64,000 bases of DNA, taken from NCBI RefSeq assembly GCF_964253025.1, contig NZ_CAXUQC020000001.1, positions 868,001 through 932,000 on the forward strand. The letters are read 5' to 3'. Under the pieces are notes generated by a model, which worked only from the letters and a program-made list of their open reading frames with translations, searched no databases and was not told the origin of the DNA. Below are positions 7,843 through 15,287 of this stretch, one piece after another. Numbering within the stretch: the stretch's first letter is position 1; the number at the start of each line of letters is the position of its first letter. Made by a program: the position numbers and the translations under genes. The stretch is from Rhizobacter sp964253025 (GTDB taxonomy: Bacteria; Pseudomonadota; Gammaproteobacteria; Burkholderiales; Burkholderiaceae_C).

Positions 7843-9930
7843 TCAGGCGCTCCGGCGCTGTGCGGCCAGGCGACGTTGCAGCAGGAGGGCCGGCACCGTG
7901 GTCGTGTCGGGCGTCATCTCTGCCGTGCCGGCACCCAGCTCGACGCCGGTGGCGGCCCGGTAGGCGTGGATGTAGCCCTGGATCTGAGGCCGGAACACCC
8001 GCGCGAAGTTGAAGGCCTGCGTCGGCTCGAAGACCGTGCTCCACGCGCCCCAGCGAATGGCCAGCAACAGCTGCTCACCGAAGACCGCGAGGTTGTGGAA
8101 GTGGATGACGCTGGTGTCCGTCCACCCTTGCAGTTTCTTCATCGCCTCCACCGAGTGCATCCACTGCGCGGGATAGGCCACCATGGCGCGGCTCGGCAGG
8201 AACTCGCGGAGTTCGGGCCGGGCCAGCAGCCACTGCTGCATCAGCATCTCGATGCGGGCCGTTGCCGGCAGGTCGCCGAACTGGCCGTGAGCGCCCTGTG
8301 AGAGCGAGAGGTGGACCTCCTTCAGGGCGTTGAGCACGCCGAAGGCATCGGCCTTCACGGTGGTGTCGTCGTCCTGCTTGTAGAAGACCGCACACAGGCG
8401 CAGCAGCTGGTGGAAGGCCTCCAGGAACCCGGAGCGGGAGTCGGCGGGCTGGAAGCCCTGCAGGGCCCGTCCCTCCAGTCGCAGGCCGTAGTGGTGGTCG
8501 TACTCGGCATTGCGGCGCATGATGGTCAGGCGGTGCTGCTCGTCCTGGATGTACCCCCACAGCAGGTTGCTCAGGGGCCGCAAGGGGCTGACCTCCATGT
8601 TGGCCAGGGGGTCGGGTGAGAGCGGGCCGCGCACGTTCTGGAAGCGGCGCGTGACCGCGTTGAGCGTCTGCACCACGCCGCACTCCTCGAGCCAGTACGA
8701 CCAGATCAATTCGATGAGGCAGGGCTGCGTGCGCTTGCGGCGGATCAGCTCGGTCCACCGCTCGGATTGGGCGTCGCGCAACGTCAGGGTGTCGCCGATG
8801 CCGGTGTCGGGCAGCTTGCCGCGGATGATGGCCAGGTAGGGCAGCATGCCCTCGCCGTTGACGTCCACCAGGTACGGCGTCGTCCCGGACGGGGGAAGGT
8901 CGCGGCGCGCCGCATAGAGGTCGAAGGACTCACTGCTGCCCGTGCCGTTCTCGAGGATGGTGCCGCAGTTCACCATCACGAACGCCTCGGTCGCCACCTT
9001 CATCAATCGGTACGAATCGGTGTCGGTGAAGGGAAGGAAGCGCCGATCCAGCAGGCCTCTGAGCGCCTGGCTTTCCTCCTGCCCGACGCCCTTGATCCCG
9101 CCGCCGAAGAACAGGTTGTTCATGTAGGCGTTGTAGTTGTCGAAGGACATGGCCTCGGTGCTCGCCATGATGCTGCGGTAGAGGGCGTAGTCCGCCGTCG
9201 CTTCGGTGCCGGTGCGCGACAGCGCCACGTCGACGCTCCCGCTGATTTCCGTGCGGGGCGCCGGTTCGGCGTCGACGTCCTGGGTGATGGCGTACGACGC
9301 GTTGCCTGACACCTCGGGCGGCGCGTCCGCGCGCGGACCGAAGTTCACCGTGGCGGCCACCGCTTGGCGGCCTGGCCGGGTGGCCGTGAACGCGTACCGA
9401 TAGGGCTCGCCGGGCAGGGTGCGTGAGCCAGGGGGCAAGGCGAGGGACACCTTGCTCCGGAGGGCAGGGTCTGCGTCGTTGCGGAAGTGGGTGTGCAGGA
9501 TCACCGGGTCGCCCATGACCGACCGTGCGCGCTGCGTGCGGTCGGCATGCGTTCCCGCCCACTCGATCTCGGTCTTGATCTCCAGCAGCGGCTCGAACTT
9601 GACGGTGTCGGCAAGGGCGGGGCGCACTTCGACGCGCTGCGGAGGCAGGGGCGGCACGTGCTCGTACACGACCACGTAGCTGCCCGGGTCCAGCCCGGCG
9701 AAGAGCACATGGCCGCGCTCGTCGGTGCGCCGCGTCTCGACATGGCGGGCCGGGTCCCTGCACCAGGTGCGTTCGTCAAACGGGGAACCGCCATCGTCGG
9801 TGTAGAGGCTCACATAGGCACCGGTGAGGGGGCCGCCGTCGCCGCCGCCGTCAGCGGCGGTGACAACGATGGAGCCAGAGTGAAGGGGCGACGCGGGTGC
9901 GTGGGAATCGCGATTCTTCGAGCGGGTCAT
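7843..9930 (-). CDS. Large protein of unknown function with N-terminal beta-sandwich domains
   Basis: About 695 residues. Three consecutive ATGs (9936, 9933, 9930) follow AAGGAG; the third has the proper 6-base spacing. Residues about 15-120 look like a carboxypeptidase-regulatory/SpaA-type fold (GAYVSLYTDDGG, HVLFAGLDPGSYVVVYE). A second beta-rich domain extends to about 210. The remaining 450 or so residues are mainly helical and contain DADPA, NNLFFGGG, a YLVDVNGEGMLPYLAIIRGK segment and many Trp/Tyr residues. I do not recognise this part. There is no signal peptide or membrane segment. It sits between the metalloprotease and the PLP enzyme and is probably a structural or scaffold component of the cluster (inference). 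Confidence 0.75.
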   Translation of the reverse strand: MTRSKNRDSHAPASPLHSGSIVVTAADGGGDGGPLTGAYVSLYTDDGGSPFDERTWCRDPARHVETRRTDERGHVLFAGLDPGSYVVVYEHVPPLPPQRVEVRPALADTVKFEPLLEIKTEIEWAGTHADRTQRARSVMGDPVILHTHFRNDADPALRSKVSLALPPGSRTLPGEPYRYAFTATRPGRQAVAATVNFGPRADAPPEVSGNASYAITQDVDAEPAPRTEISGSVDVALSRTGTEATADYALYRSIMASTEAMSFDNYNAYMNNLFFGGGIKGVGQEESQALRGLLDRRFLPFTDTDSYRLMKVATEAFVMVNCGTILENGTGSSESFDLYAARRDLPPSGTTPYLVDVNGEGMLPYLAIIRGKLPDTGIGDTLTLRDAQSERWTELIRRKRTQPCLIELIWSYWLEECGVVQTLNAVTRRFQNVRGPLSPDPLANMEVSPLRPLSNLLWGYIQDEQHRLTIMRRNAEYDHHYGLRLEGRALQGFQPADSRSGFLEAFHQLLRLCAVFYKQDDDTTVKADAFGVLNALKEVHLSLSQGAHGQFGDLPATARIEMLMQQWLLARPELREFLPSRAMVAYPAQWMHSVEAMKKLQGWTDTSVIHFHNLAVFGEQLLLAIRWGAWSTVFEPTQAFNFARVFRPQIQGYIHAYRAATGVELGAGTAEMTPDTTTVPALLLQRRLAAQRRSA

Positions 9931-9932
9931 CA

Positions 9933-11246
9933 TCATCTCCTTGAGAGGGAAAGGGGGCGGAATGCCGGCTCACGGGCCACCGCGCATTGCGCGGTGGCCT
10001 GCAGCGATCCGGCCAGGGCCCAGTGCGTGAGCAATTGCCCGAGCAGCTGGCTCTCGTCTTCGGGGCTGATTCGTTGGTCCATGCGCGCCTGCCCGATGAC
10101 GGCGAACACGAGTGAGGGAGCGGTGCGGTACATCGCCACCGGTTCCAGCTCCCACTGGCGGAACAGTTCGGCGAGCCGGGCGGGCTGGCGGTCGCGGACG
10201 GTGAGGGCCTCTGCCAGCGTGGCGCCGCGCAAGGCGCGCGGCCGGTGCTCGGCGATGAGGCCGACCAGCGCACCCATCGTGGCCTGGAGGCGATCGAAGA
10301 TGGAGCCTCGCTGCGCGTCGAGTCCGGCGAGCGGATAGAACCGCTGCCAGAGGTCGGCGATGCGGTCCCACTGTGGATGCGGAAACAAGGCTCGCCCCAT
10401 CGCGCAGCTGAGGATCACGCGGATCCACGGTGAGGGATGCGGGTCTTCCCCGTCCACCCGAAAGACGAAGGCGCGCGGCAGGCTCACCACCGCGATCAGG
10501 CCCAGCGTCGAGGCGACGCCCACGCGAGCCACGGCCCAGAAGTCGGCCACGATCTCCGAGATCCACCGCTCCCAGAGCTGCCATGCGATGCGGTCGGGGC
10601 CGTCGACTGCCTGCATGGCCTGCAGCACGGGCCGCAGCGACAGGACGAGGTCGAGCAGCGAGGCGGCCTGGTGGCCCACCTCGTGCACGAGGGACGAGGC
10701 AATGCCGCTGCCCACCATGCGTTCGCGGGGCATCCGGATGACCGCGACAGGGTTGTCGCCGCCGCCGGGAAGGCGGGTACGGGCCCTTCGGATGGCCGCA
10801 CCGGCGCCCCGGTCGAGATAGCACACGACAGGGGGCACGGCGTAGTAGCGGCCGGGCAGCACGAGCGCGTCGTGCGCCACATGGTCGAGGCCCGAAAGCC
10901 AGACGCCCGTCTGGCTTTCGCTGCGCTGCGTGATCGCATCGCTGAACAGGTCGAACTGGGTCAATGCGGCGTTGAAGCGCAGGCGCAGCATTGTGAAGCG
11001 CCGTTGTGCGTGGGCCTCGCTGGCGGCACGGCCAGGGCCATGCAGCCACACCACGAAGCCGTTCACGGCGCGCTCCAGGTCGCGCCGGCCCGCGGCGAGG
11101 TGCCGCTCGATCGCCACCTGCGCCGCCGGCACGAGCGACGCCGCAGGCACCATCGACTCGATGAGCGCGAACGGCTTCACGCGGGCCAGGCGCGACAGGA
11201 GCGCACGCGCTTCCTGCGACAGCATCCAGGTGGAGAAGGGGCTCAT
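9933..11246 (-). CDS. Putative zinc metalloprotease (HEVGH...EIVAD)
   Basis: 437 residues. The zinc site is visible as SLVHEVGHQ (H188, E189, H192) followed 39 residues later by WISEIVADFW (E231, D235), the gluzincin-like HExxH plus ExxxD arrangement. The N-terminal 180 residues are mostly helical; several hydrophobic stretches after 240 could be buried helices. No signal peptide is seen, so it is probably cytoplasmic or membrane-associated. It lies directly after the first Gly-rich gene and just before the 695-residue protein (a 2-base gap, or an ATGA overlap if the first ATG is used). A role in processing the acidic N-termini of the cluster's proteins is attractive but untested. The exact family is not recognised. 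Confidence 0.75.
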   Translation of the reverse strand: MSPFSTWMLSQEARALLSRLARVKPFALIESMVPAASLVPAAQVAIERHLAAGRRDLERAVNGFVVWLHGPGRAASEAHAQRRFTMLRLRFNAALTQFDLFSDAITQRSESQTGVWLSGLDHVAHDALVLPGRYYAVPPVVCYLDRGAGAAIRRARTRLPGGGDNPVAVIRMPRERMVGSGIASSLVHEVGHQAASLLDLVLSLRPVLQAMQAVDGPDRIAWQLWERWISEIVADFWAVARVGVASTLGLIAVVSLPRAFVFRVDGEDPHPSPWIRVILSCAMGRALFPHPQWDRIADLWQRFYPLAGLDAQRGSIFDRLQATMGALVGLIAEHRPRALRGATLAEALTVRDRQPARLAELFRQWELEPVAMYRTAPSLVFAVIGQARMDQRISPEDESQLLGQLLTHWALAGSLQATAQCAVAREPAFRPLSLSRR

Positions 11247-11270
11247 GGCGGGCTCGCTCCGGCTGCGTGC

Positions 11271-12566
11271 TCAGACGCCGTACAGGACGACCTTGCTGCC
11301 GCGCCGGGCCCAGCGCCCGCTCTGGGCCGCGCCACCCCCGCGCGGCGCGCCACCGCCCTTGGAGCGGCCTGGACCGGCCCCTCCCTGCTGCCCGCTCAAG
11401 AGCCCGGGGGCGAGCTGGCGTGCGGCACCCATGGCGGCGCGTTGCGCCACGGTCCGCGGGTCCGCCGAAGGCGATGCGGCGGCTGCCTTGGTGACCGTGT
11501 CGGCCGCCAGGCGGACGAACTGCTTGGCGCCTTCGTACTGCTCGCCTTCGCCGTCGAACGACTCGCCTTCGAGTCCGAGGGCGCTGCCTGCCGCGGACGC
11601 GAGGCCGCTGCCGATCTTGGCCCCGAGCGGGCCGCCCACCCAGCCGCCGAGTGCGCCGCCCGCCAGAGGCAGGGCCTTCTTCGCAACGCCCTTCAGGACG
11701 CCGCCCACGGCCTGTCCCACCGGCGAACTGAGCACCTTGCCGGCGCCCTTGGCCACCTTGCGCATCAGACTGCCGAGGAACTGGTCGAGCTCCTCCTCGT
11801 TGGACACGCCGAGCAGTTCGTCGGCGAGCTCCGCCTCATCGGCCTCGCTCAGGACGCCTTCCTCGTTGTCGAACTCGAAGCTCTCGCTGTTGAACGAACC
11901 GGATTCGAAACCGGGCAGCTCCGAGCTGAACTCAAGCTGCGTGCGATCGATGTCATGCATGACAGACTCCTCAGTGATGTCGAGAAAGCCCGGCCTCTGC
12001 GAAGCGCGGGCGGAAGGACGAGTCGCGGCGGATCCGGCGGCTCGGGGACGGAATGGCGGGGCGAGGGTGCTCAGTTGCGGCACCAGGCCGGGAGCCAGCG
12101 CGCTTGCCGCCTGATGCGCGGCGCGGGCCGCGACCACGGTGGGCCCGGCGCCGGTGGGGGTGACCAGCATGCGGCGCGTGGCGTCGCCCGCGAAGCGCAC
12201 GAATTGGCGTGCCACCTCGAAGGCCTGGTCCTCGTGGCTGAGGCCTTCAAGCTCGATGCCGAACGCCCGTGATGCGCGTGGACCGTGAGGCGCGCCGTCA
12301 GGCCGCCAAAGCAGGCGGGAGGTCTGGCTCAGCAGGTGAGCCAGGGGGGCGGCGGCAGGCGGCGTCGGTCGGCCGGCGCCACGTGACGCGCGGTCGATCA
12401 GGTCCACCACGAAGGCGTCGGCTTCGCCGGACTGGGCTCGCTCCAGCAGTTCGGTGGCCAGCGTCAGCTCGTTGCGCTCGCTGACCGCGGACTCACCCGC
12501 GGCCGTGCGTTCGTTGCCGTGGAACTCGTCGATCTCCGGCCGGTAGTCGAGCAACGCGCGATGCAT
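11271..12566 (-). CDS. Tandem acidic/Gly-rich cationic protein with GRWxRRG tail
   Basis: 431 residues; ATG at 12566 has GGAGG five bases upstream. It holds two divergent copies of one unit. Copy 1 (about 30-190) has LTLATELLERAQSG, a helix EVARQFVRFAGDATRR and ALAPGL but has lost the cationic Gly-rich core. Copy 2 (203-431) has an acidic block (ESGSFNSESFEFDNEEG), NEEELDQFLGSL, a Lys/Gly-rich core (KVAKGAGKVL), a Gly/Ala stretch, AKQFVRLAADT and the tail GRWARRGSKVVLYGV. Met203 (base 11960) has GAGGAG six bases upstream and is probably a second start. The core resembles cationic membrane-active peptides in composition only. It is the first gene behind the sigma-54 promoter. Confidence 0.75.
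   Translation of the reverse strand: MHRALLDYRPEIDEFHGNERTAAGESAVSERNELTLATELLERAQSGEADAFVVDLIDRASRGAGRPTPPAAAPLAHLLSQTSRLLWRPDGAPHGPRASRAFGIELEGLSHEDQAFEVARQFVRFAGDATRRMLVTPTGAGPTVVAARAAHQAASALAPGLVPQLSTLAPPFRPRAAGSAATRPSARASQRPGFLDITEESVMHDIDRTQLEFSSELPGFESGSFNSESFEFDNEEGVLSEADEAELADELLGVSNEEELDQFLGSLMRKVAKGAGKVLSSPVGQAVGGVLKGVAKKALPLAGGALGGWVGGPLGAKIGSGLASAAGSALGLEGESFDGEGEQYEGAKQFVRLAADTVTKAAAASPSADPRTVAQRAAMGAARQLAPGLLSGQQGGAGPGRSKGGGAPRGGGAAQSGRWARRGSKVVLYGV
11960..11972 (-). promoter_or_regulatory. Internal Shine-Dalgarno and in-frame start within the tandem Gly-rich gene
   Basis: GAGGAG, a 6-base spacer, then ATG at 11960 on the minus strand, in frame with the upstream half. It would give a 229-residue protein starting MHDIDRTQ, exactly at the beginning of the second unit. 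Confidence 0.65.
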
Positions 12567-12626
12567 GGCGCCTCCGCTTCGCAGGCGGGTGACACGCCGG
12601 ATCGGCTGCCTGCTGGATCCTCTTTC

Positions 12627-12641
12627 GCATCAGGCGTGCCA
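12627..12641 (-). promoter_or_regulatory. Sigma-54 (-24/-12) promoter
   Basis: The minus strand reads TGGCACGCCTGATGC. It matches the consensus TGGCACG-N4-TTGC except for one base, with the invariant GG and GC exactly 10 bases apart. Transcription would begin near 12615, about 50 bases upstream of ATG 12566. The enhancer-binding regulator gene at 1827-3188, at the other end of the cluster, supports the call. Confidence 0.75.
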
Positions 12642-12766
12642 GCCCCTTTTGCGGGGGTGAACGGCGCTTGGGGCGAAGCGGGTTTCGTTTGCGGCGGTCA
12701 ACCGGCCGAACGGCCGAAGCGTGTTTCGCCGCGCGGGCTGCCTGAGGGGAGACGTTCGAGAAAGGC

Positions 12767-12798
12767 GTATGGCGCGTCGGGGAGACGGCAGTATGGCG
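12767..12798. promoter_or_regulatory. Direct repeats GTATGGCG, possible enhancer sites
   Basis: GTATGGCG occurs at 12767-12774 and again at 12791-12798, 24 bases apart, both preceded by a GGC triplet. They lie about 130-170 bases upstream of the -12 element, the usual distance for sigma-54 activator sites. No palindrome was confirmed. Confidence 0.35.
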
Positions 12799-12895
12799 GC
12801 GCAAAGACGCGCCGCCGTGCGACCGGTGCCTTGCGCGCCGGCCGTCGTCGAGCGGGGCAGCGTCGGCATTCAAGCCGATGCCGCCCCCTTGGTGC

Positions 12896-13084
12896 CTACT
12901 TCTGCGGCTGGCGCGGGCCGCGCCGCATGCTGTACCAGAGCGCCGGGGCCGTGGCCAGTCCCAGCGTGACCCAGGACAGCGCGTCCCACATGCCGTCGCC
13001 GACAAGGGCCGAGATCAGTCCGACCACCGTGGCGATACCGACCACGGCCGGGATGGCGAAGATCTGTTTGAGGCTTTGGCTCAT
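12896..13084 (-). CDS. Small inner-membrane protein of the TonB-receptor operon
   Basis: 62 residues with two hydrophobic helices (about 9-27 and 33-50) and a positively charged C-terminus (YSMRRGPRQPQK). The ATG at 13084 lies 36 bases downstream of the TonB-receptor stop on the same strand, so it is probably the last gene of the Fur-type operon. Small proteins of this kind are common beside siderophore receptors in the Burkholderiales; their role is unknown to me. Confidence 0.75.
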   Translation of the reverse strand: MSQSLKQIFAIPAVVGIATVVGLISALVGDGMWDALSWVTLGLATAPALWYSMRRGPRQPQK

Positions 13085-13120
13085 GGTGCGGTCCTGGGTG
13101 GGCGGGTACGGGGCTACGGG

Positions 13121-15199
13121 TCAGAGCTTGTATTCCAGCGTCAACGCCGCGTTGCGGGGCGCACCGTAGATGGCGCCGGCGCTCAGCCCGCCGACGTACT
13201 TCTTGTCGAAGAGGTTGTTGACGTTGAGTCGCAGCGTTGCGTTGTCAGTGACAGCGTAGGACGCGAATGCGTGCGCCAGGAAGTACGAATCCTGCTTTGC
13301 GCCTCCGTTCTTGCGAACGTCGGACTGCCAGCGGCCGCCGATGCCAGCGCGCAGGTCAGTCAGGAAAGGCATGCGGGTGGCGTAGTGGAAGTTTGCAGTG
13401 GTGCGGGGCACCCACTCGTAGATGTCGTTGCCGTCAGGGCCCTTGAGGCGGAGCTTCGTCAGGCCGACGGTCACGCGCGAGTCGTTCGTGAGACGACCGG
13501 TGGCCTCCAATTCAATGCCTTCGGACTTGACGTCCTTCGCCTCGTAGATCGATGTGTTGTTTGGGCCGTAGCTGGCGAAGGTGGCCAATCCCTTTTGTTT
13601 CGAGCCAAACACGGCAAAGGTCGTCAGCAGGTTCTTGTCGAACCAGTCCGCTTTCGCACCGGCCTCAATGTTCAGTCCTTTCATCGGGCGCAGGTACGTG
13701 CCGGTCGCGTCGATCTGGTCCTGACTCTGGAAAATGTCGGAATAGGAGACGTAGCCCAACACGTTCGGGGTGAAGTCGTACGTTGCTCCGACATACGGGC
13801 TCACCTTGTTGGTCGCCGCTTGGTCGACCTTGCCGGTTGCGCCCAGGGCGGAATCTCCCGACCGCTTGAGGTGAATGGCGTTAAATCCAAAGATGCCCTT
13901 GAGGCGGTCAGTCAACGAAATGCGTGTGCTGCCGTACATGCGCGTCATCTGCTGTTTCCCAGCTCGATCGGGAGTCATCGGGCCCCAGACCGGTTCTGGG
14001 AACGTGTTCCCTGGGTAGGGGAAGACCGGCACCAATCCTTGATAGATCGTGGGATTCCACGAGTACGTGTCAGTGCTGAATTCCTGACGAGAGTGCGACG
14101 CACCGACCAGCAGACTGTGAGTCCGTCCGAAGGCTTCGAACTCACCGCTGAGGTTGGCATCCAGTATGTGGTTCGTGCTTTCGCCGGAGGACCGGTAGGG
14201 CTGCGCAGTAAGACCCGTGTTGTCTGGCTCAAGCGCCCCCTTCAGCGAGTACGCGTAAAGCAACTTCGTTTCTTCATCGACCTGCCGAGTGTTGAACGTG
14301 ACCTTGGCCTCCCAGCTGGGGCTCAGAGCATGCGTGTACTCGACGAAGGCGCTTTCAGAGGACGTGTTCCAGTAGGTCCAGTCCTGCGCAGTCGAGGAAG
14401 ACCGATCGAAGTCGGCTTGGGTGCCGTCCGTCCGATTCAGTGTCATCGAACCCCACATCGCCGACCGTTGCTTGGACTTCTGGTGAGTGAAGCCGAGCGT
14501 CAGCACGCCGTTGTCGCCAATCTGGCCATCGATCACCCCGTACACGGTGTTCTTGGTGTCGTGCAGGGCTCGGAGATAGGAGTCGGCATCTTCGTGGGCG
14601 ACGATGAACCGACCCGCCCATTTGCCGTCGTCCGTGAGAATCTTGTTGTAGTCGAGCGTGACACGGCGTTTATCGTGCGAACCCTTGGTCAACGTTGCCT
14701 CGCCGCCGTCCTTGTTGGTGGGGCGCTTGCGCACGTAGTTGATGGTGCCGGAAGAGTTGCCCACTCCGGTCAGCAAGCCATTCGCGCCCCGGATCAGTTC
14801 CACTCGCTCGAACAGGACGGTGTCTTGCTGGCCAGCAAGGACGCCCCAGTCGTTGGTCATGCCCAGCCCGTCCATCTGGGTGAGCATGATGTCGAAGCCG
14901 CGCGAATTCACGGTCACCCGGTTCGTCTCGAATTGCTCGATGTTGATGCCTGTACCCAGGCGCAAAGCGTCGTTGCTGCTGGTGGCACCGAAGTCGCGGA
15001 TGTCTTCCTTCTCGATCGTGCTGATCGTCTGCGGCGTCTCCTTGATCTCCATCGGCAGGCCGGTGGCCCCCTTCGACACCCGGTTCTCTCGCTTGGCCTT
15101 GACCACCACGGGCTCCATCACCGTTTCCTGGGCGTGCAGCTCGCTCACGAGGGCGCAGGCCGCCAGGGCGCAGGCGGTCATCCGGATCTTCGGGTTCAT
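13121..15199 (-). CDS. TonB-dependent siderophore receptor (FpvA/FhuE-type)
   Basis: 692 residues from ATG 15199, chosen because GGAG lies six bases upstream; an earlier TTG is unlikely. A signal peptide ends near LHA (about 24). The plug domain (about 45-165) has ETPQTISTIEKEDI, a SRGFDI segment, ERVELIRGANGLLTGVGNSSGTINYVRKRP, all typical of siderophore receptors. The remainder is the 22-strand barrel, ending in the TonB-receptor-like NAALTLEYKL. There is no N-terminal signalling domain before the plug, so it does not look like a FecA-style signalling receptor. It would import a ferric siderophore across the outer membrane. It follows the PepSY gene, and a Fur box precedes both. Confidence 0.95.
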   Translation of the reverse strand: MNPKIRMTACALAACALVSELHAQETVMEPVVVKAKRENRVSKGATGLPMEIKETPQTISTIEKEDIRDFGATSSNDALRLGTGINIEQFETNRVTVNSRGFDIMLTQMDGLGMTNDWGVLAGQQDTVLFERVELIRGANGLLTGVGNSSGTINYVRKRPTNKDGGEATLTKGSHDKRRVTLDYNKILTDDGKWAGRFIVAHEDADSYLRALHDTKNTVYGVIDGQIGDNGVLTLGFTHQKSKQRSAMWGSMTLNRTDGTQADFDRSSSTAQDWTYWNTSSESAFVEYTHALSPSWEAKVTFNTRQVDEETKLLYAYSLKGALEPDNTGLTAQPYRSSGESTNHILDANLSGEFEAFGRTHSLLVGASHSRQEFSTDTYSWNPTIYQGLVPVFPYPGNTFPEPVWGPMTPDRAGKQQMTRMYGSTRISLTDRLKGIFGFNAIHLKRSGDSALGATGKVDQAATNKVSPYVGATYDFTPNVLGYVSYSDIFQSQDQIDATGTYLRPMKGLNIEAGAKADWFDKNLLTTFAVFGSKQKGLATFASYGPNNTSIYEAKDVKSEGIELEATGRLTNDSRVTVGLTKLRLKGPDGNDIYEWVPRTTANFHYATRMPFLTDLRAGIGGRWQSDVRKNGGAKQDSYFLAHAFASYAVTDNATLRLNVNNLFDKKYVGGLSAGAIYGAPRNAALTLEYKL

Positions 15200-15287
15200 C
15201 GACTTCTCCAACTACAGATTGCAAAGGGGGATCGGGCGGGCAGCGGCGCTGCCAGCCGGTACGGGGCCGCGCCGAGGGGGCAGGGGC

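Larger units (their letters stand above)
12567..12895. other. Gene-free promoter region of the sigma-54 cluster
   Basis: 329 bases between the first cluster gene and the small membrane protein gene of the TonB operon. It contains a -24/-12 element, two direct repeats, and GC-rich inverted sequences around 12700-12715. No open frame with family character was seen. Confidence 0.7.

Noticed and set aside
10437..12272. Plus-strand open frame of 611 codons
   Set aside because: Antisense shadow of the metalloprotease and Gly-rich genes; no domain character and no ribosome site.
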